Assembly: GCA_030388825.1 (NCBI GenBank)
Contig: CP128836.1
Span: forward strand, 62,001-126,000
Reading direction: 5' to 3'
DNA length: 64,000 nt
Origin: Rossellomorea sp. AcN35-11
GTDB taxonomy: Bacteria; Bacillota; Bacilli; Bacillales; Bacillaceae_B
Part shown: positions 1 through 9,179 of the stretch, piece by piece
How the letters are laid out: each line of letters begins with the position of its first letter
Numbering within the stretch: the stretch's first letter is position 1
Program-made: the position numbers and the translations under genes
Notes under the pieces: generated by a model
Databases searched by the model: none
Told to the model about the DNA's origin: nothing
What the model saw: the letters and a program-made list of their open reading frames with translations, nothing else

Positions 1-1151
1 ATCTAGGTATTCTTTAAACTTCTCAGTTCCTAATTCTTCGTTTACAATTTTCGAAAACAGTACATTTGATGACCGCTGAAACCCTTCAAGATAAGAAATT
101 GTCCCCCAACCTTTTCCGGAGTTATGATCTCGGATCGTGTGATAGTCACCGGAGATTTTATAAGTTCCTGAACGGTACAAAGTGTTTGGATTCCAAAACC
201 CTTCATTGATATAAGATGCCAAAGTAAATATCTTCATAGTCGAACCAGGCTCGTAAGCATATTCGATAATATCGTTTTGATAATATTCAATATCTCTTAC
301 ATTTGGATCAAAACTCGGGGCACTGCTCATCGCGAGAATCTCTCCGGTTTTCGGATCCGCAACGACGGCCATTATTTTCTCAGCCTCATATTCTTCATAA
401 ACATAAGACACAGCTTCTTCTAAGAATGTCTGTATTTTTTGGTCAATCGTTAAAAAGATGTCATCACCATCCTCTGGCAAGTATATTTGCTCCTTAGGAT
501 CTGGCAATTTAAATCCAACTTTGTCTGTTTGATAAGAGACAGAACCGTCTTTACCCATTAGTTCCTTATCATAAGTTTTCTCAATACCCATCTTCCCTTC
601 TTCTCGCTCCAGGTCTTCTGAATACTGAGAGTAACCGATTGCGTGAGATGCAAATATACCGTTAGGATAGAATCTTGTGCTTTCTGCACGAAACTTTATA
701 CCCGGTATCTCCAATGCTTCAATTTCATTTTTCACTGAAGGTTTTAAATTTTTTCCCTCTGTTCCAAATTCCACTTGAAATAGATTTTCTTTTGATAATT
801 TATCGATTAGTTCTTGCTCGTTAACTTCTAAGATAGGCGCTAGTTTTTTTGCATGGCTTCTTTTGGATCTTTAACATGGTTTGGATATTCTTCTTCCAAG
901 ATGGCGTAAATCGTATAAGACGTTGTATCCCTAGCTATTTCCATGCCATTACGATCGAGTATTCTACCTCTATCAGCTTTTAGATTTTCTTCAACTGTCC
1001 AAATATCTTTACCGAGCATGTTTAGATCTTGTTTATTAACTTCTTTTACAGATTGTATGTATGCTACCCTTCCCAAAAGTATTAGAAAGGAGACACAACT
1101 AAGAAGACACAAAACAAACCAACCATATCTAGCAAAACCCGTTTTCTCCAT
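1..1151 (-). CDS. pbpB: division-type penicillin-binding protein (PBP2B/FtsI-like), partial and frameshifted
   Basis: High-molecular-weight class B PBP, a transpeptidase that cross-links septal peptidoglycan outside the membrane. From the chosen start (MEKTGFARYGW, after an AGGAGTG site) there is one N-terminal membrane segment, then the RGRILDRNG motif typical of these PBPs, a dimerisation domain, and the transpeptidase domain with the active-site SxxK motif as STMK near base 235. The left window edge cuts the gene before the SxN and KTG motifs. Near base 848 the frame breaks in a run of seven A; one more A restores a continuous protein, so a sequencing error is likely. It is preceded by a leader hairpin and follows sftA. 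PBP2B versus a SpoVD-like paralogue cannot be told apart here. Confidence 0.85.
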
Positions 1152-1172
1152 CTCTTCATCACTCCTGTAATT

Positions 1173-1226
1173 AAAAAAGCACTGCAAAAACCTCATGAGT
1201 TGCCCCATGAAATTTCTACAGTGCTT
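1173..1226 (-). promoter_or_regulatory. 5' leader terminator-like hairpin before the PBP gene
   Basis: On the minus strand an arm starting AAGCACTGTAGAAA pairs with an arm ending TTTTTGCAGTGCTT, with CATG pairing at the top, followed by a run of T. It ends only about 22 nt before the PBP start codon, so no promoter fits between. It belongs to the AGCACYG leader-hairpin family described in the findings and may also terminate sftA transcription. Confidence 0.75.
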
Positions 1227-1243
1227 CTGCATACGTTATTCTT

Positions 1244-3634
1244 TTAGGTTGTCAATTCGTAGAATTGATCTATTGATACTAATACTTCTCTTGGTTTACT
1301 TCCATTAGCCGCAGATACAATACCCCTATCTTCCATCATGTCGATTAGGCGCGCTGCACGATTGTACCCAACCCTAAACTTTCTTTGTAAACCAGAAGAC
1401 GATGCAGTACCCTGCTCAATAACAAACTCACAAGCATCAACGAATAATTCATCTTCCATATCTAAAACAGAATCTTGTTGAACCAAATTCTCTTCCTCAA
1501 ATAGGAACTCTGGTTCTTGTTGCTCCTTTATAAACTCAGTGACTCCTTCGATCTCTTCATCTGATACAAAGTTACCTTGTAATCGCACTGACTTAGCACC
1601 ATTACCGGAGAACAACATATCCCCTTTTCCTAGTAACTTTTCAGCTCCACCTTCATCCAATATTGTCCTGGAGTCAGTTTGTGAAGATACAGCAAAAGCA
1701 ATCCGAGTAGGAATATTCGCCTTAATTAATCCGGTGATAACATCAACGGAAGGTCTTTGTGTCGCAACAAGCAAATGGATCCCGCAAGCTCTCGCCTTTT
1801 GAGCAATACGGCAGATTGCATCTTCTACATCTGAAGGTGATACCATCATTAAGTCAGCTAATTCGTCAATTACCACAACGAGATATGGCATTTTCTCTTC
1901 TGCCTTTTCATTGTATCGTTGGATGTCTCTTACCTTTTCCTTTACAAACTTTTGATATCTAGACTCCATTTCATCTACTGCCCACTTTAGAGCTTTTGTA
2001 GCCGTTTTAGGATCTGTGATAACAGGACTAACTAAATGAGGTAAATCATTATAAGGAGTAAGCTCCACCATTTTAGGATCGATTAACAGTAATTTCACCT
2101 CTTCCGGACTCGCTTTATATAAAAGCGAAACCAGCATGGTATTAATGCATACACTTTTCCCCGACCCCGTGGCCCCAGCAATTAAGCCGTGCGGCATTTT
2201 GTTTAGGTCTGTCACAATCGGCGCACCTGATATATCCATACCTAAAGCAACTGTGAGTGGAGATGTGCTGGAATTAAATTCTTCACTTTCTAGAACCTCT
2301 CTCAACATTACCGGCCTAGCTTCCTTATTAGGGATTTCTATTCCTACACTACTCTTACCAGGAATCGGCGCTTGAATCCTTATATCCTTTGCAGCCAAAC
2401 TCAACTTTAAATCATCCGATAAATTCGTTATTTTGTTCACTTTCACCCCTGGGGCCGGTTGAACTTCAAATCTTGTAATTGATGGGCCTTGTTGCATATC
2501 AACCACTTCAGCTTTTACATGAAAGTCTCTTAAAGAGGTTTCTAGTTTTTCCATTTGATAAAGCATCCACGTCTCATCTTCATGATCAGTATTGAACACC
2601 GGGGCTTTTAACATTGATAATGAAGGATGGTTGTATTGAGCTGTATTCTTTGGCTTTTCTTCTACCTTTTCAACACCATCACTCTGACCTGAGGCTTCAT
2701 TTCGTTTGATTTGGACTGAATTCTGAACCCGCTCCTCATCTAAATGCACTAATTCCTCACTTTGCAAAGCAGGCGATTCGTAAGCATCATCTTCTGTCAT
2801 CTCTACGTCTACTTCTTCAATCATCTCTTTTGATGTGACATCTATTTGATCTACGTCAATTTCACCAATCATATCCTCTTCCACTTCTTCCGACACTTCA
2901 TAATTAAATGCCGGAACCCCAGATACATCTTGATTTGAATGTTGAGACTCTATAGGTTTATCCAAGACCGGATGCACACTTTCTTCCCCTACAACGAATG
3001 TTCCTCTCTCTACACCCCCCATTGACAATAACGATTCAGGGGAACTAACCTCTTCTTCGTGTAACACCGTTTCAACAACGATTGATGAATCCTGCATTGG
3101 CAAACCTGGTTCGAACACTTCTTCATTAGAAAGCTTTTCTCTTTCCGAAACCAGTACTTCGTTTGATTGAACCAACTGCTCCGCCTTTCCACCTTCTTCT
3201 GCCTTTACAGATACGACAGTTTCTACATCTTTTCCCTTACCCTCTTCGTTATTCCGCTCTTGATTTCTCGGAAGGAACCCATGAGTTGGAGAAGGAATCT
3301 CCCTTGCAGAAAATGGCGCTTTTTTTATCTCGACTTTTCTAGGCTTAACAACTTCTTCTTTATCATATCTATTAGGGCTTTGCTGCTCTTTAAATGGAAC
3401 GACTTTATTAATAGAAGATCGAGGTTCACTCTTTGGGATTCTAGCCCCATCACGTACATTTTCCACTTTTTTATCCGAATCCACTGTAACAGGAAACCTA
3501 AATTCAGTCTTAGCATTTGGCGAGTATACATATTCGACATTTCGCTCCATAGTGGGTTTTCTCTTAGGTTTTTCGGAATGCTTTATGTATTCCGGTTCGG
3601 ATAAAAAAAGAGCTTTAATCCACTTTAAGAACAT
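1244..3634 (-). CDS. sftA: soluble FtsK/SpoIIIE-family DNA translocase SftA
   Basis: ATP-driven DNA pump that clears chromosome DNA from the closing septum. The 796-residue protein lacks the N-terminal membrane helices of FtsK/SpoIIIE, has a long acidic, low-complexity linker (about residues 60-330), and then the motor: the beta domain, a Walker A motif GATGSGKS near residue 485 and a Walker B segment VVVIDELADL. The last ~65 residues form the winged-helix gamma domain (GLQRKFRVGYNRAARL) that reads orienting DNA sequences. The soluble architecture matches B. subtilis SftA more than SpoIIIE. Its own leader has no terminator hairpin. Subfamily assignment rests on the missing membrane segments. 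Confidence 0.88.
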   Translation of the reverse strand: MFLKWIKALFLSEPEYIKHSEKPKRKPTMERNVEYVYSPNAKTEFRFPVTVDSDKKVENVRDGARIPKSEPRSSINKVVPFKEQQSPNRYDKEEVVKPRKVEIKKAPFSAREIPSPTHGFLPRNQERNNEEGKGKDVETVVSVKAEEGGKAEQLVQSNEVLVSEREKLSNEEVFEPGLPMQDSSIVVETVLHEEEVSSPESLLSMGGVERGTFVVGEESVHPVLDKPIESQHSNQDVSGVPAFNYEVSEEVEEDMIGEIDVDQIDVTSKEMIEEVDVEMTEDDAYESPALQSEELVHLDEERVQNSVQIKRNEASGQSDGVEKVEEKPKNTAQYNHPSLSMLKAPVFNTDHEDETWMLYQMEKLETSLRDFHVKAEVVDMQQGPSITRFEVQPAPGVKVNKITNLSDDLKLSLAAKDIRIQAPIPGKSSVGIEIPNKEARPVMLREVLESEEFNSSTSPLTVALGMDISGAPIVTDLNKMPHGLIAGATGSGKSVCINTMLVSLLYKASPEEVKLLLIDPKMVELTPYNDLPHLVSPVITDPKTATKALKWAVDEMESRYQKFVKEKVRDIQRYNEKAEEKMPYLVVVIDELADLMMVSPSDVEDAICRIAQKARACGIHLLVATQRPSVDVITGLIKANIPTRIAFAVSSQTDSRTILDEGGAEKLLGKGDMLFSGNGAKSVRLQGNFVSDEEIEGVTEFIKEQQEPEFLFEEENLVQQDSVLDMEDELFVDACEFVIEQGTASSSGLQRKFRVGYNRAARLIDMMEDRGIVSAANGSKPREVLVSIDQFYELTT

Positions 3635-3698
3635 CTTTTCACTCTACTTTCTTTTAAAAATATATACAGGTTGTCATTGAACTACCCCGAATAAATTA

Positions 3699-3707
3699 AT
3701 TGTATCA
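3699..3707 (-). promoter_or_regulatory. possible extended -10 promoter of sftA
   Basis: The minus strand reads TGATACAAT about 65 nt before the sftA start, an extended -10 of sigma-A type. No good -35 is seen. The leader between it and the gene contains no strong hairpin. Confidence 0.4.
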
Positions 3708-3841
3708 CATACTTTTTAGAGCGGTTATCATAAGTACATTTTGACTTCAGTAAGTTTTCGCTTCGAATATCCAAATTACCTGCAAGGTGATATATTCGAC
3801 CTATCCAGAAGAATGTCAAACCTTAGAAAAGAGGCATAAAA

Positions 3842-5134
3842 ATGAAACTTAAAAAACCCAAGAACGAATTGTTTTCAGAAGTAACTTCCTATTCATCAGA
3901 AGCAAAGATCAACCTAGACAAAGACAGCGAGTATAATACACAGATCTCGATGATCGGCCTTACTAAAATGGACCTATGTTATCTCAAAGCCATGCAACCA
4001 GTTATGTATGAAAACATTGATATAACAGTAGAAAGGTTTTATAAAAACCTCGAGAAACAACCTTCATTAATGAAGATAATTAATGACAATAGCTCTGTAG
4101 AACGCCTTCAGAAAACACTTAAACGACACATTACAGAGATGTTCAATGGAATCATTGACACAGATTTCATAAAACAGAGACATATTATTGCTCACGTACA
4201 CGTTCGAATCGGCCTAGAACCAAAATGGTACTTAGCTGCTTTCCAGGAACTTTACGGAACATTATCTTCGTTCTTGTATGAACACACAGCGGAATTAAAA
4301 GATTACAGCAACGCATCTCTAGCGCTTGCAAAAATGTTTAACTTCGAACAACAAATTGTTTTGGAAGCATACGAGCAAGAAAACGAACTTATCCGTCAAA
4401 AAGAAGCAGAAAAGAAGAAAATGATTAGAGCTGATGTAGGCAGAAGCTCAGAAGAATTAGTAAGTATTAGTGAAGAGACAAGTTCCTCAATTGAAGAGGC
4501 AGCCAACAAAAACAAAGAAATTCAACTACTTACTACTCAAGGCTTAACAAACGCCCTTGAAGCGGAAGAAAAGTCCAGAGAAGGCATTGAGCAATTAAAA
4601 AATTTAGATTTCACAATGATAAAGTCCGACAAAAAAATGTCCAAGATTGCAAAGGATATGGACGAACTCTCTACAACTTCTAAAAGGATCGAAGAAATCG
4701 CTACGCTAGTGACCTCAATAGCAGAGCAAACCAATTTATTAGCTTTAAACGCAGCTATTGAAGCGGCGCGAGCAGGAGAACACGGAAAAGGTTTCGCTGT
4801 AGTTGCAGGTGAAGTTCGTAAATTAGCTGAGAACACAAAAGGCGCAGTTACAGAAGTGCATAGCCTTATTACCGCGATTAACTCATCAACTGAACAAATG
4901 AAGCAAACCATAGGTGAGGTTCAATCAAGCGTGAAGAGCGGAACTAGCCATTCTAAAGAAACCCTAGAGTTCTTTAATTCAATTCTTAGCGCTATGGAGA
5001 AGATGAAAAAAGAGAATAAAATCATAGCAGATGAGATCAATGAAATGAGTTTAATTTTTGAAGACATCAGTAAAGCTGCAGAGCAAGTGGCCACATCTGC
5101 TGATTCATTAAACAACATCACTTCCCACCTATAA
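3842..5134 (+). CDS. hemAT: globin-coupled methyl-accepting chemotaxis receptor HemAT
   Basis: Soluble oxygen-sensing chemoreceptor. Residues about 35-190 are a sensor globin: the segment around [11 protein letters not shown] carries the expected haem-ligating proximal histidine (His120, aligned with the ASIHLRIGL site of B. subtilis HemAT), and the [13 protein letters not shown] segment is nearly family-identical. Residues about 195-430 are the coiled-coil signalling domain with the conserved tip [20 protein letters not shown] that binds CheA/CheW. No transmembrane segment. Length 430 residues against about 432 for B. subtilis. It is one of only four plus-strand genes and is followed by its own terminator. 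No cheA or cheW is in the window, so it would have to signal through host chemotaxis proteins. Confidence 0.93.
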   Translation: MKLKKPKNELFSEVTSYSSEAKINLDKDSEYNTQISMIGLTKMDLCYLKAMQPVMYENIDITVERFYKNLEKQPSLMKIINDNSSVERLQKTLKRHITEMFNGIIDTDFIKQRHIIAHVHVRIGLEPKWYLAAFQELYGTLSSFLYEHTAELKDYSNASLALAKMFNFEQQIVLEAYEQENELIRQKEAEKKKMIRADVGRSSEELVSISEETSSSIEEAANKNKEIQLLTTQGLTNALEAEEKSREGIEQLKNLDFTMIKSDKKMSKIAKDMDELSTTSKRIEEIATLVTSIAEQTNLLALNAAIEAARAGEHGKGFAVVAGEVRKLAENTKGAVTEVHSLITAINSSTEQMKQTIGEVQSSVKSGTSHSKETLEFFNSILSAMEKMKKENKIIADEINEMSLIFEDISKAAEQVATSADSLNNITSHL

Positions 5135-5136
5135 TA

Positions 5137-5165
5137 GAAAAACCCCCGTTAAACGGGGGTTCTTT
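5137..5165 (+). terminator. intrinsic terminator after hemAT
   Basis: AAACCCCCGTTAAACGGGGGTTCTTT: an eight-base perfect stem with a TTAA loop, 3 nt after the hemAT stop; it probably also serves the convergent minus-strand gene. Confidence 0.85.
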
Positions 5166-5178
5166 AATCACAATTTAA

Positions 5179-5430
5179 TCATGAAAACGAGTGTGTAATC
5201 TTATAATACACTTTAACTTTGTGGTTATCCTCAACCAATTCATATCCTAAACAACTAACAATAAGATGCATGTTTCTATCATTTCTAAGTTCTTTGATAA
5301 ATTCGGCCGCTTCTTCCCAGTCATCAAATATTCTGTCCCTTATTCCTTTTTTCTCATGTTTTGTGTGATCAAAAGGCGCAATATTTAATTCCTTCTCTAT
5401 CTCTCCAATAGACAACATGTAAAAATCCAT
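5179..5430 (-). CDS. small protein of unknown function (83 aa)
   Basis: I do not recognise this acidic/basic mixed soluble protein (MDFYMLSIGEIEKEL...). It has no signal peptide, membrane segment or cysteine pair. It begins 12 nt after the methyltransferase stop with an AGGAGAAA ribosome site, so it is probably cotranslated as the second gene of that operon. The sequence DDWEEAAEFIKELRND suggests an alpha-helical fold. It could be an accessory of the methylase or simply a passenger. Confidence 0.7.
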   Translation of the reverse strand: MDFYMLSIGEIEKELNIAPFDHTKHEKKGIRDRIFDDWEEAAEFIKELRNDRNMHLIVSCLGYELVEDNHKVKVYYKITHSFS

Positions 5431-5442
5431 CTTTTTCTCCTC

Positions 5443-6456
5443 CTAAGCCAATGAAAACATGTCCATTTGCACTGGTTTTTTTGGCTTAAAAGTATCTTCT
5501 ATTTCAGCTTCTTCAAACCTCTCAGCAGAAACAATGTTTGCTCGACTTCCCAAATTATTAATAATCTTTTCAGTGTTTTCCTTAAGAATTTCAAATAGGA
5601 TTCCAAATCTACCTTTTTCAAGGCACGATTTCCCTAAATTTCCGCTACCAGCAAATTGGTCCACAACTACCTCTCCAGGCAAGGTAATGAGATCCAGGAT
5701 CGCTGAATAAAGACCACTAGGTTTTTCACTCTGATGGATCCTCTCTTTTCCAGGACGCTCATATTCAAAACGAGTCGGCAACATCGAGGCAGTCCCACTC
5801 ATAAAACAAGGTTCCCCTTTCAACAACTCTCTTTGTTTATCTTTTCTCAGCTTGCGAGGTTTCGATTTTGAAAAGAAGAGAATATCCTCCACGTCTGTAG
5901 ATTTTCTACCTAAGTGGTTTGGTCGGTTTTTTGCTTTTAACCACGGCACCTTTGCGTAATAGAGCAACCCCGCTTTTTTGGCCAACTGTTTAATTTCGTA
6001 AAGATATTCATAATTGTTTGCATTCTCTTCAGGTACAATTTCAACAAGAAATGCTCCATTTTTCAGTACTCTGGCCTTCTCTTGAAAGTCCGCTAATATA
6101 TATTTGAACGTATGCTCTCCATAAGAAGAAACAAAATTCCGATTTGTTCCCTTATTAGATTCACACTCCCAAGGGTGATCATTGACAATGGCATCAATAG
6201 AATTATCCTCTAGCATGAACAAATCACGCCCGTTTCCTTCTACCACCATTACAGCAGAATCATCTCCTACGACCCAATACACACCTCTTGCAATTTTTTT
6301 AAATAATTTGTTGATGTTATCATAAATCCGCCCTCTAATAGTCGTTCTAGGTTTTTTAACATCCAATTCATCACATATTTCACCAATACTTAGCGGTTTA
6401 CCCTTCTTCACTATTACTTCAAATATTTTTTGAGCTAACGTCTCCTCTTTCTTCAT
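5443..6456 (-). CDS. beta-class DNA adenine/cytosine-N4 methyltransferase with N-terminal HARE-HTH-like domain
   Basis: Predicted to transfer methyl groups from S-adenosylmethionine to exocyclic amines in DNA. Residues about 5-65 look like a HARE-HTH winged helix (KIFEVIVKKGKPLSIGEICDEL ... ARGVYWV). The catalytic motif IV appears as NDHPW near residue 93 instead of the usual DPPY/W, and the SAM-binding motif I as DQFAGSGNLG near residue 280; motif IV before motif I defines the beta class. I chose ATG 6456 (MKKEET) because AGGAAGGG lies 9 nt upstream. No restriction enzyme is nearby, so this is an orphan, perhaps for self-protection or regulation. The altered motif IV leaves activity uncertain. 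Confidence 0.75.
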   Translation of the reverse strand: MKKEETLAQKIFEVIVKKGKPLSIGEICDELDVKKPRTTIRGRIYDNINKLFKKIARGVYWVVGDDSAVMVVEGNGRDLFMLEDNSIDAIVNDHPWECESNKGTNRNFVSSYGEHTFKYILADFQEKARVLKNGAFLVEIVPEENANNYEYLYEIKQLAKKAGLLYYAKVPWLKAKNRPNHLGRKSTDVEDILFFSKSKPRKLRKDKQRELLKGEPCFMSGTASMLPTRFEYERPGKERIHQSEKPSGLYSAILDLITLPGEVVVDQFAGSGNLGKSCLEKGRFGILFEILKENTEKIINNLGSRANIVSAERFEEAEIEDTFKPKKPVQMDMFSLA

Positions 6457-6491
6457 CACATATTCCCTTCCTCTCAATCAATTTTTAGAGC

Positions 6492-6560
6492 AAAAAAGAC
6501 GCTCAATCCAATGATTTTTCTCTCTCAATAGAAAGAAGACAAATCACTCGATCGAGCGCC
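6492..6560 (-). promoter_or_regulatory. 5' leader terminator-like hairpin before the methyltransferase
   Basis: Minus strand: GGCGCTCGATCGAGTGATTT pairs with AATCATTGGATTGAGCGTC across a ~24 nt loop, then TTTTTTG. It ends about 35 nt before the start codon. Same placement as the other leader hairpins, but the base arm is GCGCTC rather than AGCACC. Confidence 0.7.
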
Positions 6561-6629
6561 TTATAATTACAACCCTTCTTAAGGTTGCTAATAATTAAAA
6601 AGTTAATGTGTAGATATATATAAATTCTA

Positions 6630-7154
6630 TCATACACTTAAATCTAGTGCTAATTGTTTATGACCTTGCTCTTCTTCCAAAAGCTTAGTATGCAGCTCTT
6701 CTACCGCTAGACCATAATAATCACTTAACTTTTTAAGGTTCTCCATATTAGCTCTTACTTTTGCATTTTCGTACTTATGATACTTACGATTATCCATACC
6801 CGCATCCTTAGCAACTTTGCATGCAGGTTTTCCTGAAAGTTTGCGTAGATATTTTAGATTCTTCGCTACCACTTCTTTTTCCTCTTCAGAAATGAAAATC
6901 TCATAATCGTCTGTTAAGTGAAGCCCAATGATTCCCAAAGCCTTTCCTACCTCACAGTTTTGTATGCAGTGACGATTAACTTCCCCACGCACTTGCTCAT
7001 TTACTGAATCATATTTAGATTTAATTTGATCTGGGACCGGGCAAGAACCACATATATTATCTAAGATTACTCCTGAAAGTCTGACTAAATCTTTTTTCTT
7101 TTTTGACGCTAGACCCATCGATTTAACTTCTTTCAATACTGTGTTTTTATTCAT
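6630..7154 (-). CDS. zinc-binding XRE-type regulator of unknown role
   Basis: About 174 residues. The N-terminal half carries a probable metal site, CGSCPVP near residue 35 and HCIQNC about 25 residues later. The C-terminal half (about residues 95-165) looks like a Cro/CI helix-turn-helix: NLKYLRKLSGKPACKVAKDAG followed by NRKYHKYENAK and ENLKKLSDYYGLAVEEL. The start at 7154 (MNKNTVLKEV) follows GGAGTTGGAGAG. I infer DNA binding; targets are unknown. This zinc-plus-HTH layout also occurs in Bacillus phage proteins. It has its own promoter and leader hairpin, so it forms a single-gene unit. Confidence 0.68.
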   Translation of the reverse strand: MNKNTVLKEVKSMGLASKKKKDLVRLSGVILDNICGSCPVPDQIKSKYDSVNEQVRGEVNRHCIQNCEVGKALGIIGLHLTDDYEIFISEEEKEVVAKNLKYLRKLSGKPACKVAKDAGMDNRKYHKYENAKVRANMENLKKLSDYYGLAVEELHTKLLEEEQGHKQLALDLSV

Positions 7155-7209
7155 ACTCTCCAACTCCCTTTGAAATATTGACTTGCTTCCCTTCAAGCCA
7201 TTTAGATAC

Positions 7210-7269
7210 AAAAAGGGACCACAAAAAGCACGATGCAGGTACGTAACCCATCGTCTCTCTGTGGTCCTT
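7210..7269 (-). promoter_or_regulatory. 5' leader terminator-like hairpin before the zinc/XRE gene
   Basis: Minus strand: AAGGACCACAGAGAGACGATG pairs through GGACCACA with TGTGGTCC and through GACGATG with CATCGTGC, followed by CTTTTTG. It lies about 90 nt downstream of the likely promoter and about 55 nt before the chosen start. Confidence 0.7.
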
Positions 7270-7360
7270 CCACTTTTTTAAGATTTATTTATTTTTAGAT
7301 TATCATTCATACTAAATTATGATGCAAGGGTCTGAACCCTCTTAGCAATTCACAAATTCA

Positions 7361-7388
7361 ATTATATCTAAAATATTACAAAGTTCAA
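7361..7388 (-). promoter_or_regulatory. sigma-A-type promoter of the zinc/XRE gene
   Basis: Minus strand TTGAAC, 16 nt, TATAAT. The transcript would pass a small stem (AGAGGGTTCAGACCCT, around 7325-7345) and then the terminator-like hairpin before reaching the gene. Confidence 0.65.
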
Positions 7389-7488
7389 GGTTTTTTTGGA
7401 TATTTTTTAAATTTGTGTATTATTTTCCATGCATAATATCTTTATTATTCGACATACTAAGTTCAAACACGTAAAGGAGGTTATGAAT

Positions 7489-7690
7489 ATGGCACAAAAC
7501 AATAGAAATAATCAATTAGTAGCTCCAGGAGCTCAAGCAGCCACTCGACCAAATGAAATACGAAATCGCTTCTGAATTCGGAGTTCAACTTGGACCAGAT
7601 GCAACAGCTCGGGCAAATGGTTCTGTAGGTGGCGAAATCACAAAACGCCTTGTTCAAATGGCTGAACAGCAAATCGGCGGCAGTTATTAA
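7489..7690 (+). CDS. sspA: alpha/beta-type small acid-soluble spore protein, frameshifted
   Basis: Spore-core DNA-binding protein that coats and protects DNA in dormant spores. Read with one base removed it gives a 66-residue [22 protein letters not shown], then [17 protein letters not shown] with the germination-protease recognition region, and the C-terminal [15 protein letters not shown]. As written, an extra base near 7545 (GCCACTCGAC for GCCCTCGAC) breaks the frame. An AAAGGAGG site lies 8 nt before ATG 7489, and CATAATA at 7432-7438 fits the -10 of a forespore sigma-G promoter, though no good -35 is seen. Family symbol only; the exact ssp paralogue cannot be set. The frameshift is probably a sequencing error. 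Confidence 0.85.
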
Positions 7691-7696
7691 ACAAAT

Positions 7697-7732
7697 AAAA
7701 GGGTGCGCCTATAATTAGACACACCCTTTTAT
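7697..7732 (+). terminator. intrinsic terminator after the SASP gene
   Basis: AAAAGGGTGCG...ACACCCTTTTATT forms a stem with a T-run just after the SASP stop and overlaps the end of the convergent helicase gene, so it may act for both strands. Confidence 0.75.
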
Positions 7733-9087
7733 TCATCCCCAAATCTTCTTTCTAAGTTTACGAACTTATTATATTCCTTAATAAAAGCTAAAGATATATT
7801 GCCCACCGGACCATTTCGGTGTTTTGCAATTATGATCTCAATTATGTTTTTATTTTCAGCCTCTTTATCATAATAATCTTCCCTATAAAGAAACCCTACA
7901 ATATCGGCATCTTGCTCGATACTTCCAGATTCACGAATATCAGACATCATCGGCCGCTTGTCCTGTCTTTGCTCTACACCACGAGAAAGCTGTGATAGAG
8001 CAATTACTGGTACTTGCAACTCCCTTGCAAGTTCTTTTAAAGAGCGGGAAATCTCCGATACTTCTTGTTGCCTGTTTTCTGTTCTACCTGAACCTTGAAT
8101 CAATTGAAGATAGTCAATCAAAATCATTCCCAAACCGTGTTCTTGTTTTAACTTTCTACACTTCGATCTAATTTCATTAATTTTGATCCCAGGGGTATCA
8201 TCAATAAATATACCTGAATTAGAAAGAACTCCGACCGCCATTGTGAGTTTGGACCAGTCACTCGCTTCTAATTGCCCCGTCCTCATTCTTTGAGCATCAA
8301 TATTACCCTCAGCACAAAGCATACGCATAGCCAACTGATCAGCACCCATTTCCAAACTAAAAATAGCTACATTCTCATTTGTTTTTGTACCTATTCCTTG
8401 AGCTATATTAAGTGCAAATGCAGTTTTACCAACAGAAGGACGGGCTGCCATAATAATTAAATCGTTCTTTTGGAAACCAGCTGTGATGTTATCCAAGTCT
8501 TTAAATCCTGTTGGCAAGCCTGTAATTTCACCTTGATTGCTATGCAATTGCTCAATATTGTCATAGGTTTCTACCATAACATCTTTAATATTTTTAAAAG
8601 AACCCGCATTTTTCCGATTTGAGACTTGGAGCACTGTCTTCTCTGCATTATCTAAAATGGCATCCACATCATCTTTTTGCTCATAGGCATCAGATATAAG
8701 TGTTGTAGCACTTCGAATCAAACGTCGCAATATAGCCTTTTCTTCTACAATCTTTGCATAAAACTCTACATTGGCAACTGTAGGGATAGAACTCGCTAAA
8801 TCTGACATGTAGCTTACACCGCCTACATCCTCCAACTCACCCTGACTACTTAATTCTTCCGTAACACCTATTATATCAACAGGCTTTCCCTTATCATTTA
8901 AGTTACACATAACCCTGTAAATCTTTATATGTGAGCTCCTATAGAAATCGTCTGGCTCCAAGATCCCCATAATGGTAACTAAAATTGAGGGTTCATAAAA
9001 GACCGCACCCAAAACAGCTTGTTCCGCTTCTATATTAGCGGGCGGCATACGATCCATCGTCATATCTCTTATAGATGATTCTGTCAT
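7729..9087 (-). CDS. dnaC: replicative DNA helicase (DnaB family; B. subtilis name DnaC)
   Basis: Hexameric helicase that unwinds DNA at the fork. Residues about 15-115 are the DnaB N-terminal domain (PPANIEAEQAVLGAVFYEPS), and residues about 180-450 the RecA-like motor with Walker A ARPSVGKTAFA near residue 212, Walker B MILIDYLQLI, and the DnaB signatures DIRESGSIEQDAD and AKHRNGPVG. Length 452 residues, normal for the family. ATG 9087 follows GAGGGGGAG. With dnaI and dnaB(Bs) elsewhere in the window it completes a B. subtilis-type helicase-loading set. Its leader has no clear terminator hairpin. No inteins or breaks. Confidence 0.93.
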   Translation of the reverse strand: MTESSIRDMTMDRMPPANIEAEQAVLGAVFYEPSILVTIMGILEPDDFYRSSHIKIYRVMCNLNDKGKPVDIIGVTEELSSQGELEDVGGVSYMSDLASSIPTVANVEFYAKIVEEKAILRRLIRSATTLISDAYEQKDDVDAILDNAEKTVLQVSNRKNAGSFKNIKDVMVETYDNIEQLHSNQGEITGLPTGFKDLDNITAGFQKNDLIIMAARPSVGKTAFALNIAQGIGTKTNENVAIFSLEMGADQLAMRMLCAEGNIDAQRMRTGQLEASDWSKLTMAVGVLSNSGIFIDDTPGIKINEIRSKCRKLKQEHGLGMILIDYLQLIQGSGRTENRQQEVSEISRSLKELARELQVPVIALSQLSRGVEQRQDKRPMMSDIRESGSIEQDADIVGFLYREDYYDKEAENKNIIEIIIAKHRNGPVGNISLAFIKEYNKFVNLERRFGDE

Positions 9088-9179
9088 TATTTCTCCCCCT
9101 CGAATTCTCTTACCCTATCTTACCAACGAGGCCAACCCTAATCGAATTTTGATAAGGGCTTTTCACACCATATACAATA

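Noticed and set aside
6575..6600. Small CAACC/GGGTTG stem upstream of the methylase leader
   Set aside because: Only five or six pairs, no T-run on the minus strand and no promoter context; too weak to list.
7489..7690. SASP as a true pseudogene
   Set aside because: Only one extra base breaks it, everything else is intact, and many other genes in the window carry the same kind of single-base insertion.
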